Positions 54,280-63,423 of a DNA stretch of 64,000 bases are shown here, one piece after another. The notes under the pieces are model-generated. The model ran no database searches. It was given only the letters and a program-made list of their open reading frames with translations, and was not told the DNA's origin. The position numbers were made by a program, and so were the translations under genes. Location: NCBI GenBank assembly GCA_016192455.1, contig JACPUC010000007.1:124001-188000 (forward strand), read 5' to 3'. Position 1 is the first letter of the stretch, and each line of letters opens with the position of its first letter. The stretch is from Candidatus Tectimicrobiota bacterium (GTDB lineage Bacteria; JACPUC01).

Positions 54280-56676
54280 ATGACCTACCAGGTCATCGGG
54301 CATTCAGTGGCGCGGCGTGATGGAGTAGAGAAGGTGACCGGCCTGGCGGCCTATACCTCAAACCTCAGCCTGCCGCGCATGCTGCATGGCAAGATTCTCC
54401 GCAGCCCCCTGCCGCATGCCCGCATCGTCGCCATCGACGCCTCGCGGGCGCGGCGTCTGCCGGGAGTGAAAGCCGTCTTGACGCGCGACACACTCCTCGG
54501 CGACGCCTCGCTCACCTATCGTTACGGCCACGTCCTTGCCGATCAGGCGATTGTCGCCGTGGACCGCGTGCGCTTCGTGGGAGATGCCGTGGCGGCCGTC
54601 GCCGCCGTTGACAGGGACGTTGCCGAGGAGGCGCTGAGCCTGATCGATGTCGAGTATGAGGAGCTGCCGGCGGTCTTCACGGCGGAGGAATCGTTCGGGC
54701 CCGCCGCCCCGCTCATCCACGAGACCCCGCCCGAGGTGCAGGCGCGCGCCGCCATGAAGTTCGATGGGCCGCGGCCCGGAACGAACATCTGCGCCTCCCT
54801 GCACATTCGGCACGGCGACATCGACCGCGGCTTCGCGGCGGCCGACTTCATCTTCGAGGATACCTACAGCACACCGATGCAGGCGCACTGCCCCTTGGAG
54901 CCCCACGTCACGGTCGCCGACTGGCATCCCTCGGGGCGCCTCACCGTCTGGTCCTCGACGCAGATGCCGTTCCAGGTGCGGGATCACCTGGCGCGCATCT
55001 TCCGCCTGCCGAAGAGCCAGGTCTGCGTGCTGGTGGACAACGTGGGCGGCGGCTACGGCGCCAAGACGGGCATCAGGCTGGAGCCGATCACCAGCCTCCT
55101 GGCGCGACTCAGCGGCTGCCCGGTGAAGACGATGCTGAACCGCGAGGAGGTCTTCCTCACCCTGACGCGGCACGGCAACACCTTCTGGGTGCGCACCGGC
55201 GTCAGCAGGGACGGCCGACTGATCGCCCGGCACATCCGCATCCTGTGGGACACCGGGGCCTACGCCGACGCCGGCCCGATTGTCATCTTCAAGGCCGGCT
55301 ACACCGCCAGCGGGCCGTACAACATCCCCAACGTCGTCATCGATTCCTACTGCATCTACACGAACAAGCCACCCGCCGGGCCGCTGCGGGGCATGGGCGT
55401 GCCGCAGACCACCTGGGCCTACGAGCCCCATCTCGACCGCATCGCCGCGGAGCTTGGCTTCGACCCCATCGAGCTGCGGCGCCAGAACATCTACCGCAAC
55501 GGCGACACCTTCGTGAGCGGCGAGACGCTGCACAGCATCGATCTCGCCGGCTGCTTCGACCGCGCCTTGGAGACGGACGACTGGCAGCCCCTCGGCTACG
55601 GACGGCGGAGAACGTCACCGTCGAAGGCGGCGAGCTTGGAAGCGGCGAACACGGCAGGCTCAAGCGTGGCGCGCGGCCGCGGCCTGGCCTGCGCCCTGAA
55701 AAACACCTCGACGCCCTCCTACAGCGGCGCAACACTGAAGATGAACGAGGACGGCACGGTGGTCCTCTTGACCGGCGCGGTGGAGATCGGCCAGGGATGC
55801 AAGACCGCCCTGGCGCAGATAACCGCCGAGGCGCTGAGCCTGCCCCTGGAGCGGGTGCGTGTGGCGACGACGAACACCGACGTGGTCCCCTTCGACTGGG
55901 GCACCATCAGCGGCCGCACCATCTTCCATGTCGGCAAGGCCATCCAGGAGGCCGCCGCGCAGCTTCGCGAGCAGCTCATCGCCCTGGCCGCCGATGTGCT
56001 GGAGGCGGCGCCGCAGGACCTCGAGCTGGCGCAGGGGCGGATCGTGGCGCGGGGTGCGCCGGACAAGGGGATCACCTACGAGGATGCCCTGCTGCGGCGC
56101 CTGGGGATCAAGGGGAGCGGCCTCATCGCCCACGGGGAGTTCCGCACCCACTGGTACAAGGCGGACCCCGGAATCGAGGGATGCACCTCGCCGTTCTGGG
56201 ATGTGGGGCTGGGGCTCGCCGAGGTGGAGGTTGACCGCGACACGGGCAAGGTGCGTCTCCTGCGTTACCGGTGCGTTGCGGATGTCGGCACCGCCGTCAA
56301 CCCGGCGCTCTGCCGCGGGCAGCTCAGCGGCGCTACCCTCATGGGGCTCGGCCAGGCGCTCTTCGAGGAGATGCTCTTCGACAACGGCCAGCCGATCAAC
56401 CCCTCGCTGGTGAACTACAAGATTCCCTCCTCGCGCGACATCCCCGAGGTCCTCGAGGTGAACTACATCGAGAGCGGCCACCAGGAGGGGCCGTACGGCG
56501 CTAAGGGTATCGGCGAGATCGGCGTGGCGCCCGCCGCGCCAGCCGTCGCCAGCGCCATCCATGACGCCCTCGGGGTGTGGATCGTCGATCTGCCGATCAC
56601 GCCGGAGAAGATCCTGCGCGCCCTCGAGGCGCGCGAGGCGACTCTGCGGCGAGAAGCCGGAGCCGGCGCCGGGTAA
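54280..56676 (+). CDS. Xanthine dehydrogenase/aldehyde oxidase family Mo-binding subunit
   Basis: Large subunit of a molybdenum hydroxylase, 798 residues. The N-terminal a/b hammerhead begins VEKVTGLAAYTSNLSLPRML. Mo-cofactor regions: GGGYGAK, GPLRGMGVPQTTWAYEPHLD, AVEIGQG, and the catalytic Glu in KGIGEIGVAP. The CO dehydrogenase loop (AYRCSFR) is absent, so it is not form I CoxL. Substrate probably an aldehyde or N-heterocycle. No FeS (CoxS-like) or FAD (CoxM-like) subunit is adjacent on either side, which is unusual. ATG 54280 with GGGGGG upstream. Convergent with the methyltransferase/ABC/hydantoinase genes. Confidence 0.92.
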   Translation: MTYQVIGHSVARRDGVEKVTGLAAYTSNLSLPRMLHGKILRSPLPHARIVAIDASRARRLPGVKAVLTRDTLLGDASLTYRYGHVLADQAIVAVDRVRFVGDAVAAVAAVDRDVAEEALSLIDVEYEELPAVFTAEESFGPAAPLIHETPPEVQARAAMKFDGPRPGTNICASLHIRHGDIDRGFAAADFIFEDTYSTPMQAHCPLEPHVTVADWHPSGRLTVWSSTQMPFQVRDHLARIFRLPKSQVCVLVDNVGGGYGAKTGIRLEPITSLLARLSGCPVKTMLNREEVFLTLTRHGNTFWVRTGVSRDGRLIARHIRILWDTGAYADAGPIVIFKAGYTASGPYNIPNVVIDSYCIYTNKPPAGPLRGMGVPQTTWAYEPHLDRIAAELGFDPIELRRQNIYRNGDTFVSGETLHSIDLAGCFDRALETDDWQPLGYGRRRTSPSKAASLEAANTAGSSVARGRGLACALKNTSTPSYSGATLKMNEDGTVVLLTGAVEIGQGCKTALAQITAEALSLPLERVRVATTNTDVVPFDWGTISGRTIFHVGKAIQEAAAQLREQLIALAADVLEAAPQDLELAQGRIVARGAPDKGITYEDALLRRLGIKGSGLIAHGEFRTHWYKADPGIEGCTSPFWDVGLGLAEVEVDRDTGKVRLLRYRCVADVGTAVNPALCRGQLSGATLMGLGQALFEEMLFDNGQPINPSLVNYKIPSSRDIPEVLEVNYIESGHQEGPYGAKGIGEIGVAPAAPAVASAIHDALGVWIVDLPITPEKILRALEAREATLRREAGAGAG

Positions 56677-56888
56677 GGCCCGTCGCCGAGCCGGCGCTGC
56701 CGCTGGGGATTTTTCGCGGCTCGGAATACGACAGGCGGGGCATCATGCGGGGGCTGACGAAGCACACCATTGCCCTGGCGGCTGGGATGCGGAAGCGGGC
56801 GGGCGGGCCGGCTCATGCATGACCATGGGGAGAAAGTTCTGCAGCCGCCATGCTACGAGGAATGCAGTACGCAACAAAGGAAGAGCAT

Positions 56889-57596
56889 TCACGTTTGTCG
56901 AAGCGAAGCTTGCAAGAGCTCAAATTTGACCGGGTAAGAATGCGGAATCTCCATCGCCGCAATTATTGTTACAGCAAACCCTGTTTGCCTCAGCAGATTC
57001 CTTAGCACGTCTTCCTGGCCAAGCGTTGGGGAGAAACAGAGCAGGAGTCTCCCTGATTCCTTCAGGTGCCGTGGTGCTCCTGAGAGGAATTTCTTGATCG
57101 ACCGATAGCCGGGATCAAAAATGGCCTTTTCCATCATCAAAACTTCCTGACGATCGGTATAGCCGGAAGGTATATTCCAGAAGATCGTGTCAAAGGTCGC
57201 CGCGGGAGCCAGCGCGTCGTACACGTCCCCAACAAACGCACGAAGTTTGCCAGCCACGTTGTGAAGCCGACCGTTTTCGAGCGTGTTCTGCACGGCGCGC
57301 GGATTGATATCGATGGCCACGGCGCGGCCTGCTCCACGCAGCAGCGCGAAGACCGAGGCGACGCCCGTGCCGCAACCAATCTCCAGGAATTCTTCACCCT
57401 GGCGGATGGACATTTCCCGGACGCTGAATTCGGTATCGGCAAAGTATTTTGGCGAGAAGACGCCGGCACGGACGACAAATGTCTTCGAGAGAACTTTGCA
57501 GGTGTACTGCTCAGGTTCCTGCTGGCTTGCTTTCAGAATCTTGCCATATCGAAGCAACCGCGCAGTGTGCCTGAACGCGTCGCGATCCGTAGTCAT
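56889..57596 (-). CDS. Class I SAM-dependent methyltransferase
   Basis: 235 residues from ATG 57596. Motif I is LEIGCGTGVASVFAL, motif II VAIDINPRAVQNTLEN, and motif IV FWNIPSGY, an NxPxx-type site like that of PrmC/RsmC/small-molecule N-methyltransferases. Located 92 bases after the permease gene on the same strand, so perhaps the last gene of the transporter operon. An extended frame to 57734 would overlap the permease gene and looks less like protein. Confidence 0.83.
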   Translation of the reverse strand: MTTDRDAFRHTARLLRYGKILKASQQEPEQYTCKVLSKTFVVRAGVFSPKYFADTEFSVREMSIRQGEEFLEIGCGTGVASVFALLRGAGRAVAIDINPRAVQNTLENGRLHNVAGKLRAFVGDVYDALAPAATFDTIFWNIPSGYTDRQEVLMMEKAIFDPGYRSIKKFLSGAPRHLKESGRLLLCFSPTLGQEDVLRNLLRQTGFAVTIIAAMEIPHSYPVKFELLQASLRQT

Positions 57597-57687
57597 GGGT
57601 GAGCACCCGTCCAGTCCAAGAACGAAAATTCCTTGCTGCACCCTTACGTGCTGCAATGCGGCTCGCACGTTATGGAGACAGCGGGGT

Positions 57688-58488
57688 TCATTTTTGCGAG
57701 GCGCCGCGATGCCAGACCATGAGGCGTCGTTCAACCTTCTCGAACAAGAGGTTCAAAAGGTAACTGAGCAGAGCAAGCGTCGCGACGCCGGCATAGGTCT
57801 CCGCAATCTTAAAATCACGCTGGCTCCTTAGAATGAAGACGCCGATGCCGTTCGAGCTGCCGACCATCTCAGCCGTCACCACCAGGATGAGCGCAATCGG
57901 CAGGCTAACCCGTAGGCCACTCATGATATAGGGTGACGCCGCCGGCAGCACGATCTTGCGCAGCGTGCTCCAGCTCCGCAAGCCAAAGATGCGCGCCGTA
58001 TCGAGCAGCGCTGGATCGAGATTGCGGGTGCCGTCCATTGTATTCACCAGGATAGGAAATCCGCAAGCAAAGAAGATGACGAAGTAGCGCATCCACTCGT
58101 TGACCCCAATGAAAAACATGGCGAAGGGAATGATGGCCGGCGGCGGAATCGGGCGCAAGAACTCGACGAGGGGCTCGAGATAGTTGTAGGTCGGCGTGTG
58201 GTAGCCCAACAAGATGGCTGGCGGCACCAGCAGCACGATGGCGAGCAGGTAGCCGACCATCGCCCGCCCCAGACTGATGCCGAGGGCACTCGGCAGGCTC
58301 AAGTCGGCCGCCAGCCTGCCGAGCGCTTCCAGAACCTTGGTGAAGGGCGGCAGGTATGACGAATCCAGCAAACCCGCGCGAACGATCACTTCCCACATCA
58401 GCAGCAAGAAGAGGATGAAGGCGAAGCCGAGGGCGCGTTCGAGCTTCAGCCGACCCCACCTTGGCGTGGTTGCGATCAGAGCGGCCAT
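57688..58488 (-). CDS. ABC transporter permease, SsuC/TauC type (second)
   Basis: 266 residues, about six TMs (FAFILFLLLMWEVIVRAGLL; VGYLLAIVLLVPPAILLGYH; etc.). EAA-like loop: LDTARIFGLRSWSTLRKIVL. Same family as its upstream neighbour, from which it is separated by 19 bases. The two may form a heterodimer, as in nitrate/sulfonate/taurine-type importers. ATG 58486-58488 with GAGGAGG 11 bases upstream. Confidence 0.9.
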   Translation of the reverse strand: MAALIATTPRWGRLKLERALGFAFILFLLLMWEVIVRAGLLDSSYLPPFTKVLEALGRLAADLSLPSALGISLGRAMVGYLLAIVLLVPPAILLGYHTPTYNYLEPLVEFLRPIPPPAIIPFAMFFIGVNEWMRYFVIFFACGFPILVNTMDGTRNLDPALLDTARIFGLRSWSTLRKIVLPAASPYIMSGLRVSLPIALILVVTAEMVGSSNGIGVFILRSQRDFKIAETYAGVATLALLSYLLNLLFEKVERRLMVWHRGASQK

Positions 58489-58507
58489 CTCGCACTCAAC
58501 CTCCTCA

Positions 58508-59341
58508 TCAGCGCTGCAGGGCAGCGAGGTTAGCCAGGCGCACGTGCCAGCCAAGGATGCGGCGCTCACTGTACAGGAAAAGGCGGTTGAGGAGGTAGCC
58601 GAGGATGGTGATGGTGAACAAGCCAGCAAACATCTCCTTCACTTCGAGGGCGCGCTCCGCATCAAGGATGAAGAAACCAAGGCCATTGTCACTCACGACC
58701 ATCTCGGTGATGACCACAAAGATCCAGGCAATCGAGAGACTGACGCGCAGGCCGCTCAAAATGAACGGCAGCGATGACGGGACGATGATCTTGCGGACGA
58801 TGCTCCAAGGCCCCAGGCCGAGCACGCGGCCGGTCTGCACCAGGATGGGATCAACACCGTGCACCGCATCGACCGTATTGATGAGCACGGGCCACATCGC
58901 ACCCCAGACGATCACCGCAACGTTCAAACGGGTATCAAGCCCGAAGAAGAGCAGAGCGATCGGTATAAGGGCGACCGCCGGTAACGGGCGCAGCAGCTCG
59001 ATCAGGGGCTTGAGCAGCGCGTAGGCGAATCGCCAGGACCCCATCAGCACGCCGAGGATGATGCCTACTAGGATACCGATGGAGTAGCCAAGGAAGAAAC
59101 GCATCAAGCTGATCAAGATATTCTGAAGCTGCCGCGGCGTGCCGAGGCTGGCGGCGAAAGTCTGAGCGATAGCGGAGACCGGGGGAAAGAAGAACTGATA
59201 CTCCGTAACAAGGCGGGACAGGACTTCCCAGAGACCAAGGAGGAAGAGAACAACCAGGTAGCCTGAAATGCGGCTCTGTCCCTTGAGAATGTGCAGGATC
59301 ACGTGGTTTCCGTCGTGGCGCTTGCCCGTTGAGGAACTCAT
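58508..59341 (-). CDS. ABC transporter permease, SsuC/TauC type (first)
   Basis: 277 residues from ATG 59341 (an in-frame GTG lies at 59362). TMs include YLVVLFLLGLWEVLSRLV and FFLGYSIGILVGIILGVLMG. EAA-like loop: VQTGRVLGLGPWSIVRKIIV. Follows the substrate-binding gene after 389 bases. Confidence 0.9.
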   Translation of the reverse strand: MSSSTGKRHDGNHVILHILKGQSRISGYLVVLFLLGLWEVLSRLVTEYQFFFPPVSAIAQTFAASLGTPRQLQNILISLMRFFLGYSIGILVGIILGVLMGSWRFAYALLKPLIELLRPLPAVALIPIALLFFGLDTRLNVAVIVWGAMWPVLINTVDAVHGVDPILVQTGRVLGLGPWSIVRKIIVPSSLPFILSGLRVSLSIAWIFVVITEMVVSDNGLGFFILDAERALEVKEMFAGLFTITILGYLLNRLFLYSERRILGWHVRLANLAALQR

Positions 59342-59730
59342 CAGGAGGATGCAGCGCTCCACCCGGCCAGCCAGGGTTTCCCGTCGCCGGGAGATGGGGA
59401 GGCCGCGGCGGCAGGCTTACCCGTAGCTTCAGGACGAAACCCCGCGGCGCACCACCACTCCGTTTCCGACCTTCAAGGTGGGCTGCGACCCCACCGAGGC
59501 AGCGCCCTCCTCACCTCCCCGGCATGAGCACGGAAACGGGCACCGCCGTACCCCGAGTGAGGCGAGGAAGGTTTCGCCGGCGCCGCCTCCTTCCCCACGG
59601 CAAGGGGCCTGCCACTGCTTCAGCCTGGCGAGAACCTCGGCTCGTCTCCCTGCGCGGCGATCCTGGCGTTTTGCCAACCAGTGAGGGTGCGCCCCTCAAG
59701 CCTCCTCCCTCAGCTTCGCGGCAGACTTTC
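59342..59730. other. Spacer inside the transporter operon
   Basis: 389 bases between the binding-protein gene and the first permease, unusually long for this operon. A minus frame 59429-59677 is open but Arg/Gly-rich and unlike protein. It could contain a processing site that lets binding protein be made in excess, but no clear hairpin was identified. Confidence 0.5.
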
Positions 59731-60717
59731 CTAGTTGACCTTGGCATGCCGGCTTACGAGCTTCCGCATGTCCATCTTTTTGTCAATAAACTTCAGCTCG
59801 TGCATGAAGTTTTGCATGCCCTCGAGCAGGTTCAATCGCACGCCTTTCCCCCAGCTCGTCAAGTTGATCTTCTGCGCCAGCGGGGCCTCGATCCGGGTGA
59901 ATTTCGGCAGCACCGCGCGCGCCTCCGTCTCCTTCTGCTGCGTAAAGTCCACCCCCTTATCGTAGGCGCGGATGAAGCCCTTCACGATCTCGGGGTTCGC
60001 CTCGATCCATTTTTCCCGGCCGAAGTACACCGCGATGCTCCAGGTGCGATCGGTGTCCCCCGTCAAGTACCCCAGCACGCGGCCGATCTTGAGTTGATCT
60101 TTGTAGAGGGTGACGAAGGGTTCCACCTGGGCGATGGTGTCCACCTGCTTCTGTTTCAACGGCGCGGCCATGCGCGGGAAAGGCACCTCGAAGAGCTTCA
60201 GCTTCTTCCAATCGGCGCCGTTATCGATCATCCAGCCATAGGTCATCATGGTCATGATGGCGCCGGCATTCGCCGTTCCCAGGGTCTTGCCCTCGAGGTC
60301 CTTGGCCGTCTTGATCGGTGAATCCAGCGGCACCATTAACGCAGTCGCCTTCGAGGTGCGGGCCTGACCCACCGAGGCCTCGGCAATGACCTGGAAGTCA
60401 AACCCCTGGATGGCCCCGGCGATGACGTTGTTAGTGGAGAAAGCCCCCATCTGGGCGGAGTCGGAGGCCACCGCCGTGCCCTGGTTCACCCCGCCGCCGC
60501 CGGGGGTGTCCTTCAGGGTGATCTTGATGCCGGCCTCGGCGAAGTAGCCCTGGTCGATGGCAACGTACATCGGCAGGAAATCGCCGATCGGCAGGTAAGC
60601 CATGATGATCTCTTTCAGCGGTTGCTGGCTGAGGGCGGGCGTGCGACCGAGCAGGAGACCAACGCCGCCGAACAGAACAAGGACCATGCAAGCGAGTACA
60701 CGACGCTGCGCTTTCAT
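59731..60717 (-). CDS. NMT1/SsuA-type ABC substrate-binding protein
   Basis: 328 residues, exported. Sec signal MKAQRRVLACMVLVLFGGVG ending near ALSQQ. Mature start IIMAYLPIGDFLPMYVAIDQ then GYFAEAGIKITL is typical of the NMT1/thiamine-precursor/alkanesulfonate binding family; KDLEGKTLGTANAG follows. Ligand unknown: nitrate, taurine, pyrimidines and hydantoins are all bound by relatives. Excellent AAGGAGG Shine-Dalgarno. Upstream hydantoinase genes suggest a cyclic amide. Confidence 0.92.
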   Translation of the reverse strand: MKAQRRVLACMVLVLFGGVGLLLGRTPALSQQPLKEIIMAYLPIGDFLPMYVAIDQGYFAEAGIKITLKDTPGGGGVNQGTAVASDSAQMGAFSTNNVIAGAIQGFDFQVIAEASVGQARTSKATALMVPLDSPIKTAKDLEGKTLGTANAGAIMTMMTYGWMIDNGADWKKLKLFEVPFPRMAAPLKQKQVDTIAQVEPFVTLYKDQLKIGRVLGYLTGDTDRTWSIAVYFGREKWIEANPEIVKGFIRAYDKGVDFTQQKETEARAVLPKFTRIEAPLAQKINLTSWGKGVRLNLLEGMQNFMHELKFIDKKMDMRKLVSRHAKVN

Positions 60718-60771
60718 CGGAGACCTCCTTCCCTGCCGAAGCTGTTGCTCCGGACCCTCTCCAGCGGCGAC

Positions 60772-61560
60772 TCAACCGGGCATCACGGGATGCTGCCGCT
60801 CACCACGGATCTTGGCATAGAGGTGGTGCCGGTACTCTATGAATTTCGTATTCTCACGCGTCGCCAGTTGATCGCGCGGTCGAGGCAAATCAATGGGGAG
60901 CTCGTCCACCACCACCGAGGGGTGGGTGCTGAGCACGATGACGGTATCGGAGAGGTAAATCGATTCATCAATATCGTGGGTCACAAAGAGGACGGTCTTG
61001 TCAAAGCGCCGCCAGACATCCAGCAGCAAATCCTCAAGGTCTTCCCGGGTTTGGGCGTCGACGGAGGCGAACGGTTCGTCCATAAGCAGAATCTCGCACT
61101 GGTAAGCGAGGGCGCGGGCGATGGCGGCGCGCTGCTGTTGCCCGCCGGAGAGCTGCCAGGGGTACTGCTGCTCGAATCCCTTCAACCCCACGCTGGCAAT
61201 GGCTTGCATGGCGATCTCGTGCTTCTCCGCCTTCGTCAGCCGCGGCTTTTCCTCCACCCCGAGCAGGGTATTCTTCAAGAGAGTGCGCCAGGGCAGCAAC
61301 GAGCGGTTGTAGTCCTGAAAGACGAGCACCATCTCCGGCGGGGGGCTGGCCACCTCGTTGCCGTTCAGCAGCACCCGGCCCGTCGTCGGCCTGAGAAGTC
61401 CGCAGACGCATTTCAACAAGGTCGTCTTGCCGCATCCAGACGGACCGACGATGGACACGAACCGCCGGCGCTCAATAACGAAGGCGACCTCCTTGAGGGC
61501 GACGACGGCGCGGCCGGAAAAGGGCTCGTACTGCTTCGAGAGCCGATCCACGGTCAGCAT
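60772..61560 (-). CDS. ABC transporter ATP-binding protein, SsuB/TauB type
   Basis: 262 residues. Walker A GPSGCGKTT, Q-loop LVFQDYNRSLLPWRT, signature LSGGQQQR, Walker B ILLMDEPFASVD, His switch FVTHDIDE. The LPWxT after the Q-loop is typical of SsuB/TauB/NrtD. ATG 61560 has AGGGA close upstream; ATG 61572 and a TTG at 61635 are also in frame. Confidence 0.93.
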   Translation of the reverse strand: MLTVDRLSKQYEPFSGRAVVALKEVAFVIERRRFVSIVGPSGCGKTTLLKCVCGLLRPTTGRVLLNGNEVASPPPEMVLVFQDYNRSLLPWRTLLKNTLLGVEEKPRLTKAEKHEIAMQAIASVGLKGFEQQYPWQLSGGQQQRAAIARALAYQCEILLMDEPFASVDAQTREDLEDLLLDVWRRFDKTVLFVTHDIDESIYLSDTVIVLSTHPSVVVDELPIDLPRPRDQLATRENTKFIEYRHHLYAKIRGERQHPVMPG

Positions 61561-61638
61561 GGTCCCTACCATTTCGCGTCGCCCGGGTCGGCCGCGCCGC
61601 CAGCGGCGCGCGGGGTTGGGGTTGGCGCTGGGCAAGCG

Positions 61639-63423
61639 TCACGCCGCGGCGGGCTGGTCTCGCCCGCCCAGGTGGCGACGGCGCGCCCTGGTTGCTTCCT
61701 CATCCACCTCGAGCGTGCCATCCCGCAGCACCACGCCGTAGTCATCGCGGGCCTGCTCGCGGGAGACATAGCCATCCAACACATCGCGGCGCACGCTCTC
61801 GACGTCGCGCTCCCAGGCCGGCCCATAGCCGCCGCCGCCAGGCGAGGAGAGGGTGACGACATGCTGCGGCTGCAAGGGATAGTTGACGAGCTTCAGCGCC
61901 AGCTCTTCTTCGGCGGCTTCGGGATGGCGGCGCAAGGTGACGCGGTTCACCTTCCCTTCCCCGCCTCCCGCCAACCCCCAAGGCGGCGCCTGGACGCGCT
62001 CGTACTGCCCCATGTACTCGCACGGAGCCAAGGCTTCCGTGGCCCGCACCACGCCGAGACCGCCGCGAAACCTGCCGGGTCCGCCGGAGTCCTGGCGCAG
62101 GCGGAACTCGCGCACGCGCACCGGGTAGGTGGTCTCCTCCGTCTCCACCGGCAGGTTGTGCACATCCCCCTGATTGAGGGAGACCACCGCATTCATGCCG
62201 TCGTGCTTGGAGGTCGCGCCCCAGCCGCCGATCTCCGGGTCCATGATGTGGAACCGGCGTCCGCTGCGCGGGTTCACCCCCATGAACATCGCCCCCGAGA
62301 TGTTCGCGTAATGCCCGGCGGTCACCTGCTCGGGGATGGCTGGGTGCAGGGCTTTGAGGATGAGATCGATGACCGAGACGATCGGCATCATCCACCAGCC
62401 CATGGCGGCATTCTCGTCGGCGCTGAGGATCGTGCCCTCCGGCGCCACCACCTTGAGGTTGCGAAAACAGCCGTCGTTCGCCGGCAACATGGGACAGGTG
62501 AGGCACTTGAACGCCACCCGCGCGGCTCCCACCGCCCCCCGGGAGTTATACGGCCCGCTCACCTGGCGCGGCATCTCGGAGAAGTCGACGGTCATCTCGC
62601 TGCCCTCGACGATGACGCGCACCTTCAGCGGGATCGGCTGCCGGAGGTTGACTCCATCATTGTCCAGGAAAGTTTCGGCCATGAAGATGCCATCAGGGAT
62701 GGCTTCGACGGCGCGCCGGGTCAGCAGCTCGGCCTCATCCCAGATGCGCTGGATGCACGCGAAGACCGTCTCCTTGCCGTATCTCGCCACCAGCTCGGTG
62801 AACCGTTTCTCACCCAGGCGGCAGGCGGAGATTTGCGCCCGCATGTCCCCCAGGATGAGATCAGGGAAGCGCACGTTGTGCCGGATGATGCGCACGATAT
62901 CCTGATCGGGGAGACCGCGTCGATAGACCTTGACCGAGCGGAGCTGCAGCCCCTCCTCGAAGATCTCGCGGCTGTCATGGGCTAGGGAGCCGCTCACCTT
63001 GCCCCCCACGTCGATCCAATGGGCGCGGACCGCGGGGAACGCCAGCAGCTCGCCGGCCACGAAGATCGGTGAGTGCGCCACGACGTTGTTGAGGTGCTGT
63101 CCGTTCACTCCCGAGTAGTTCGAGAGGAGGACGTCGCCCGGTTCGAGCCCCTCAGGCCCGTGGAGGGCCAGGCTATCCGCGATTGGCGGCCCAAGGTCGG
63201 CGAGGAATACCGGCAGGCCGGCGAGGGTCTGCGCGATGGAGCGCGCCCGCGCGTCCACGAAGCCGACCCCGAAGTCCTTGATCTCAGAGATGATGGGGCT
63301 ATAGGAGGTGCGGGTCAGATTGCTCGTCATCTCATTGACAATGGCGATGAGAGCGTTGCGGACCACCTCCAGCGTCACCGGATTGACCGCCAGCTCCTGG
63401 ATTGCCGCCTGTGGCGCGCTCAT
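61639..63423 (-). CDS. hyuB: Hydantoinase B / N-methylhydantoinase B subunit
   Basis: 594 residues. Family blocks: NPVTLEVVRNALIAIVNEMT at the N-terminus, SEIKDFGVGFVDARAR, PGDVLLSNYSGVNGQHLNNV (metal-binding-like D and H), PYNSRGAV, and C-terminal SSPGGGGYGPAWERD. With HyuA it opens hydantoins, N-methylhydantoin or 5-oxoproline in an ATP-dependent way. Its ATG overlaps the hyuA stop in TGATG, so the two are translationally coupled. Next gene downstream is the ABC ATPase. Confidence 0.94.
   Translation of the reverse strand: MSAPQAAIQELAVNPVTLEVVRNALIAIVNEMTSNLTRTSYSPIISEIKDFGVGFVDARARSIAQTLAGLPVFLADLGPPIADSLALHGPEGLEPGDVLLSNYSGVNGQHLNNVVAHSPIFVAGELLAFPAVRAHWIDVGGKVSGSLAHDSREIFEEGLQLRSVKVYRRGLPDQDIVRIIRHNVRFPDLILGDMRAQISACRLGEKRFTELVARYGKETVFACIQRIWDEAELLTRRAVEAIPDGIFMAETFLDNDGVNLRQPIPLKVRVIVEGSEMTVDFSEMPRQVSGPYNSRGAVGAARVAFKCLTCPMLPANDGCFRNLKVVAPEGTILSADENAAMGWWMMPIVSVIDLILKALHPAIPEQVTAGHYANISGAMFMGVNPRSGRRFHIMDPEIGGWGATSKHDGMNAVVSLNQGDVHNLPVETEETTYPVRVREFRLRQDSGGPGRFRGGLGVVRATEALAPCEYMGQYERVQAPPWGLAGGGEGKVNRVTLRRHPEAAEEELALKLVNYPLQPQHVVTLSSPGGGGYGPAWERDVESVRRDVLDGYVSREQARDDYGVVLRDGTLEVDEEATRARRRHLGGRDQPAAA

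Noticed and set aside
54280-56676. Carbon monoxide dehydrogenase CoxL
   Set aside because: The AYRCSFR active-site loop of form I is absent; the RGMGVPQ block is that of generic Mo hydroxylases.
57597-57734. N-terminal extension of the methyltransferase
   Set aside because: Would overlap the end of the permease gene and adds a segment not typical of the family.
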